This document shows, in pieces, positions 59,972 to 64,000 of a stretch of 64,000 bases of DNA. A program made the position numbers and the translations under genes. The notes beneath the pieces were generated by a model. That model saw nothing but the letters and a program-made list of their open reading frames with translations. It ran no database searches and was not told the origin of the DNA. How positions within the stretch are numbered: the stretch's first letter is position 1; every line of letters starts with the position of its first letter. This DNA comes from Anaeramoeba flamelloides (taxonomy: Eukaryota > Metamonada > Anaeramoebidae), in the NCBI GenBank assembly GCA_027625915.1, contig JANTQA010000023.1:14756001-14820000 (forward strand), read 5' to 3'.

Positions 59972-60633
59972 GGTGTAAATGTAATTAATTCAACACGGCT
60001 CAAATAACTCTGAAAAATCTTTTTTTTAAATGATAATTACACAATAAATTATTCGGTTTTTTACTTATGATCACTCTTGAAAATTTTCATTTTGAAATTT
60101 TTTTTTTTCATTCCTTTTCCAAATCTAAAAATAGAAACCCTAAAAAATTATAGTATTTCTGGTATTTAATAATTCATCTTTATAACTTCCCAAATTAAGT
60201 ATATTTTTAATTTTTTAAATTTCAAAGATTAACTGAATAATCATCTACATGAAACCCCAAAAATTGATTATTTTTGTTTCTTAAAGTATTAAGCTTATTG
60301 CAACAGCAATATATTCCTAATATTTCAGAAATTATTCATCAACAAAATTTATTTGTTAATTATTTCATTTTTTAAAAAAAATGAATTTTTTAACAACTAA
60401 TCTACATTTCGAGACAAATTTAAGCGAGATTTTTAATGCAACTATGATTTCTTCTAAATATTGATAATTCAAGTTTTTAATTTGTGTTGAAATGCAGATT
60501 TTTTTCTGAAATTTTCTTGGGTTTATTACAAATATAAGGATTATTTTTAATTGAAGAGATCAATAAATATTACTACTTGACTAATCCATTTTTTATAGAC
60601 ATTTGAACCATGTAAAACAAATGTGGTTAGACC
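59972..60633 (+). mobile_element. 650-bp TIR element D, copy 4
   Basis: Left end GGTGTAAATGTAATTAATTC with ACACGGCTCAAATAACTCTG. Right end ATTTGAACCATGTAAAACAA and ATGTGGTTAGACC, inverted and similar. Internal match to 27798-28439. Ends about 220 bases upstream of the talin-like gene. Confidence 0.65.
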
Positions 60634-60855
60634 CAGTAACAGCTTACTTTTATCTTGGGCTTCTCCTTGGTAGACGCTTATCCCTTAAGAAACAATTTAA
60701 TTTTTATTTGAAGGCATTAAATACAATAACACAAATAAAACTCACCGAAAATCAAACAGCTTTGTGAGAAAACCATTCACTTGTTGTGGTGCTTTTAAAT
60801 AAGCCAAAATTTAACAATTAATCAAACATTTTTCCTCTTTTCTTTTCCCAATAAG

Positions 60856-61507
60856 ATGGCTGTAATTTTTCAACTACAAGTTGAATTTCCTTTTTCAATC
60901 AAAAGTGTTGTTACAAAATTTACTCCAACAACTTTAGTTAGACAATCAATTAAAACTATCTGCACCAAATCCCATAAGAAAGATCCAGAATCATTTGGTA
61001 TTTTTTGTCCAGATGGGGATGGTTTTTGGCTAGACGATGACTGCACACTCATTAGCTATAATCCTTGGACTCTTGTAATCTAATTTTCAAGAAAATTCAA
61101 TAATTGTTTTGTTCTTTTTTTTCATCTAAATCTTTTTTTAATCTTGGTTTTCTTTTAAATTTAAAAAGAAAAAATTGGAACTCAAAAAAAAACAAACAAG
61201 AACAATAACTGTAATCTACCGAGGAAAATCCCATTCTATAACTGTTGACGAAAGTGTCCCAATTCGCCAGATAATTCAAAATGTTATCGAACAAACATCT
61301 GCTCCTATCAAGGAACATGTTCTTGCGCTTAATGGAAGTATGATCTTTTTCTTTTGTTTTGAAAAACGAAAAATTTTATTAAATTACCATTCACCTTTCA
61401 CAAATTCTTGTTTTTCAGTTCAATTGAAAATTTGTAAAAAGGAAGATATTTTAGAATTAAGACAATTACTAAATTTTTGGATAATAGACAAAAAGAGAAA
61501 AATATAA
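60856..61507 (+). CDS. Talin-head-like protein, F0/F1 ubiquitin-like domains
   Basis: Exons 60856-61074, 61169-61337 and 61419-61507, GT-AG and in frame, 158 residues. Residues 1-73 (MAVIFQLQVEF...SFGIFCPDGDGFWLDDDCTL) follow the talin F0 pattern: the Phe-Gly-[Leu/Ile]-Phe turn, then a W-L phrase. Residues 74 onward (LELKKKQTRTITVIYRG, ITVDES) match the KKK-R-P linker and start of F1 in animal and Dictyostelium talins. F0/F1 help recruit talin to membrane, Rap/Ras and integrin-like adhesion sites. The frame ends after an unrelated-looking Lys-rich stretch, so F2, F3 and the rod are absent. Either this is a short head-only protein, or the last exon is spliced differently and the gene continues; no convincing F2/F3 is seen in the next 2.5 kb. 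The start Met is well placed, with nothing homologous upstream. Confidence 0.65.
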
Positions 61508-61849
61508 TCCTTAGAACCAAACATTTTCGATCTTCAATACAAAAAAAAAAATTATACGAATCTGAGTATTAAAGATTCAAAAGGCAATAGTTTTATAAAT
61601 TTTAATGAGGACTTTTCTCATTTTAAAAAGATCTTGATGAAAAATAAACTATTATTTTTCTCGTTACTAATTTTTTATTTGATTGAATAATGGATTTACA
61701 GAACATTATTTTTTTCTGAATGGTAAGTTACTTACCCTGGATTTACTTCATACGATAGGAGAATTCTTGCAACTTATAAACTATATTGTGGAATTGCACT
61801 TCTTTTGGTTTATAAAATTCAATAACAAAAAAGAAATTGGACATAGGAT

Positions 61850-62120
61850 CTCTTTGACAAAAAATTCAACAAAAAAAATCAAGTTTGAAAGAGATCTCAA
61901 TTACAGAAAATCAAATAACAAAAAAAATTCACAGAAACTTCAACTACAAAAATCAAAGATGTTAAAAAACATTCTAATAGCACCCCCAATTAAAAAAAAA
62001 GAATTCAAATTCTCATTTACAAAAACACAAAGATAAGAAAAGTTTCAAATTTTCTCAAAAAAAAATTCAAACTAAAAAAAAGTTTGAAAAGGATCCAATT
62101 TCAAAAAAAAGTATCTGAAG
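61850..62120 (-). repeat. A-rich (complementary) minisatellite block, copy 3
   Basis: Repeating AAATTC/AAAATCAA...GAAAGGATC units. AGGATCCAATTTCAAAAAAA near 62090 matches AGGATCCTAATTTCAAAAAA near 27283, and in complement the T-rich units of the blocks at 15915 and 26685. Confidence 0.45.
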
Positions 62121-62283
62121 GGAGTAGCCACGGTAAAGAAAAATTTTTCACTTTTTTGCAATTTTGAAGAGGATCAGAAAATAACATTTTTTACTCTGGT
62201 TGTACCTCATTGATTTTTATTATTTAAAGTACTTCATTCATTAAATTTTTTAAATTTTTTTTTAAAAGTCTCAAAGAAATTGC

Positions 62284-62373
62284 CACAATAGAATGTTGAG
62301 TTGAATTGCTTAAAATAGTGTTTTGAATGTTGAACGACTTATCTTTTATCCTTATCTCAACATTCTATTTTGG
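62284..62373. mobile_element. 90-bp MITE, copy 2
   Basis: CACAATAGAATGTTGAG ... CTCAACATTCTATTTTGG; same length and ends as 32464-32553. Confidence 0.8.
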
Positions 62374-62743
62374 CATTTAATTTTAACATTTTTTCAATTT
62401 TCATCATTTTTGAGATTTTTTTAATCCTGACAACATAAAGCAATTAGAAATATTTTTTTATTAGTGGCATTTGGGATTAATGGATTTTTTTTAAAAAGAA
62501 CAACACTATTACAATTGAGAGAATCATAAAAGGAAACATAAATGGGACTTAAATAGCTAGAAGATTCCAAAAAAAAGAATAATTAAGTCAAATTATTACT
62601 TGTTAGGATTTTAAAGAGTTGGGTTTAGTGGAATTGGAGAAGTAAATATGATTATATGTTATCAAAGTTTAAACCACAAAATAGCCATAAGTTTTATTCA
62701 AAGAATCTGAAATTATCATCCCCAAAAAAAAAAAACTAAACCG

Positions 62744-63279
62744 CATTCCAAAAATTTGGACACATCTAAAATCAAAAATAGGGAAACCAAAACTCAATTT
62801 ATGATATTTTTCCAAACGTAATATAAAATCACATTTAAATAACATAGTATTAATGGTTTTTTAAGTAATCATTTTCATCCAAATATAAGAAAACAATAAA
62901 AAACAAAAAATCAAAACAAGTGTGTCCAGAATAAGGAAATGAGCTGAAATGAAAGAGTTTGTACAAAAAATATATTGGTTGATTTGTTAAAATTACACCA
63001 ACAATGGTTGATCGATCAAATGATAAGATACCATGCACCGGTTGTATGTGGATTTTTCAATTTAAGAAACTCAACTGTAACCATCTATCAACCATCTATA
63101 AAAAATTTTCAGATCTAACGAAACAGATTAAGTAACTTCAGAAATAGAAAATGAAAACAAAAACAAAAAAGACAAAAAATGAAATAGTTTGTTGAATTAA
63201 AATTACTTTCCAATTGGATGTAAATCATGTTATTGTTATTTTTCCAACTGTTTAAACTGTGCCCAAATTAATGGAATTA
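62744..63279 (+). mobile_element. 540-bp mariner-like MITE, copy 5 (subfamily b)
   Basis: Left TIR CATTCCAAAAATTTGGACAC and right TIR GTGCCCAAATTAATGGAATT. Matches 49539-50087 throughout, including TTTTCAGATCTAACGAAACA. Its right end is directly followed by the fold-back element at 63277. Confidence 0.75.
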
Positions 63280-63836
63280 AGGTTTACAATCCCTGAAACT
63301 GGAAAAAAGATTATCTTGTATTGGGTGTGTCAACTTGTTATTTTGGTTCTTAGCTAATCGATCCACAACTAAGTTTGGATCGTATAGGTGGTTGAAAAAG
63401 GCTATTTTTGACATTTTATTTTTTTTTTTTCCGAAATCCGAATTGATGAGTCTAAGATTAATTAATTGGAAGATATTTAATTAGTAATTGGGTTTTTTGT
63501 TTTCTATGTTGAAATTTTTATTTACGCTTTGTATTATTTGATGCTTGTAAAAAAAAATTTTTTTATTTACTCCTAATTCTGTAAAAGAAAAATGATAATT
63601 TCAATTGACAACCCAAAAATTAACACTTTCAATTCAATACCTTCCAATCAATTAATCTTAGACTCATCAATTCGGATTTCGGAAAAAAAAAAAATAAAAT
63701 GTCAAAAATAGCCTTTTTCAACCACCTATACGATCCAAACTTAGTTGTGGATCGATCAGCTAAGAACCAAAATAACAAGTTGACACACCCAATACAAGAT
63801 AATCTTTTTTCCATTTTCAGGGATTGTAAACCTTAA
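63277..63836. mobile_element. Young fold-back element with 192-bp arms between TTAA sites
   Basis: Left arm 63281-63472 (GGTTTACAATCCCTGAAA...) and right arm 63641-63832 are inverted copies differing at only about four or five positions. The loop is about 168 bases. TTAA lies immediately outside both ends (63277-63280 and 63833-63836), as expected for a piggyBac-type TTAA target duplication. No long frame is present. Confidence 0.88.
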
Positions 63837-64000
63837 GTTTATTTTAATAAAAAAATAAAAAAAAAAAAAAAACTATTTTATCAATATAATCTCTTTTTTT
63901 TAATTGTTGAACATTACTAAAAAAAAAATATCAAATAATTTTTTTAAAAAAATTTTTAGAGAATCTACGATCACACGCCACTAAAATAAAATGTTCTTAT

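Larger units (their letters stand above)
56848..60855. other. Intergenic DNA with LINE, hairpin, SINE-like and TIR elements
   Basis: No host gene is securely supported. A 48-codon open frame at 60621-60767 begins inside the end of a TIR element and is discussed under findings. 58650-59480 shows nothing beyond AT-rich sequence. Confidence 0.55.
61508..64000. other. Region after the talin-like gene
   Basis: No convincing gene. A frame at 61683-62036 is mostly Lys/Asn repeats overlapping a minisatellite. Mobile elements at 62284-62373, 62744-63279 and 63277-63836 are listed separately. Confidence 0.55.

Noticed and set aside
61683-62036. 117-codon frame after the talin-like gene
   Set aside because: Mostly Lys/Asn/Ser encoded by the A-rich minisatellite. 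The first part has no F2-domain features and a possible GTAAGT donor, so an exon cannot be excluded but is not supported.
1-64000. tRNA, rRNA, CRISPR array, or capsid/envelope-bearing or LTR elements
   Set aside because: None seen. No GGTTCGA-type tRNA arms in a cloverleaf context, no regular spacer arrays, and the only reverse-transcriptase-like remnants are of LINE type with A-rich tails and no long terminal repeats.

Overview
The window looks like nuclear DNA of a very AT-rich protist. Its genes are split by GT-AG introns of about 0.1 to 6.5 kb and use the standard code (TAA and TGA both end genes). The proteins are eukaryotic, amoeba-like and rich in Lys/Asn/Glu runs. The closest overall resemblance I can suggest is a free-living amoeboid flagellate such as Anaeramoeba, or an amoebozoan. 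That is inference from protein style only, because no rRNA or other taxonomic marker is present.

Layout: a Ras GTPase (3441-4031, -); a TMEM181-type membrane protein in four exons spread over 11 kb (9222-20405, -); a BRSK/SAD-like AMPK-family kinase in five exons (24861-35587, +); a probable GPR1/FUN34/YaaH-family transporter (39336-45844, +) with one problematic splice junction; a bromodomain-NET protein (47171-48942, +) whose frame breaks in an A17 run; an Hsp70 relative that is only a nucleotide-binding domain (50587-51855, -); the proteasome-lid/BRCA2-binding micro-protein SEM1/DSS1 (56344-56847, +); and a short talin-head-like (F0/F1) protein (60856-61507, +). They are separate transcription units, not an operon. 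Signalling (Ras, BRSK, talin-like) and proteostasis (Hsp70-like, SEM1) recur, but I see no sign of a joint pathway.

Most of the rest, including the long introns, is old and young mobile DNA. There are 5'-truncated LINEs of at least two families. A SINE-like element carries a LINE tail. There are several TIR families: about 540-bp mariner-like elements in five copies, about 650-bp elements in four copies, and a 198-bp element with CAGT ends flanked by TA. Two fold-back elements have nearly identical arms, and one of them sits between TTAA sites. The most striking component is a modular family built of AT-rich palindromes joined by AGTGCCGT-type linkers, in nine copies. One copy was evidently carried inside a LINE lineage, because it sits at the same point in two LINE copies 45 kb apart.

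No tRNA, rRNA, CRISPR array or retroviral/LTR-type element was recognised. Coordinates of repeats are read by eye and may be off by a few to tens of bases; exon borders were checked for frame.
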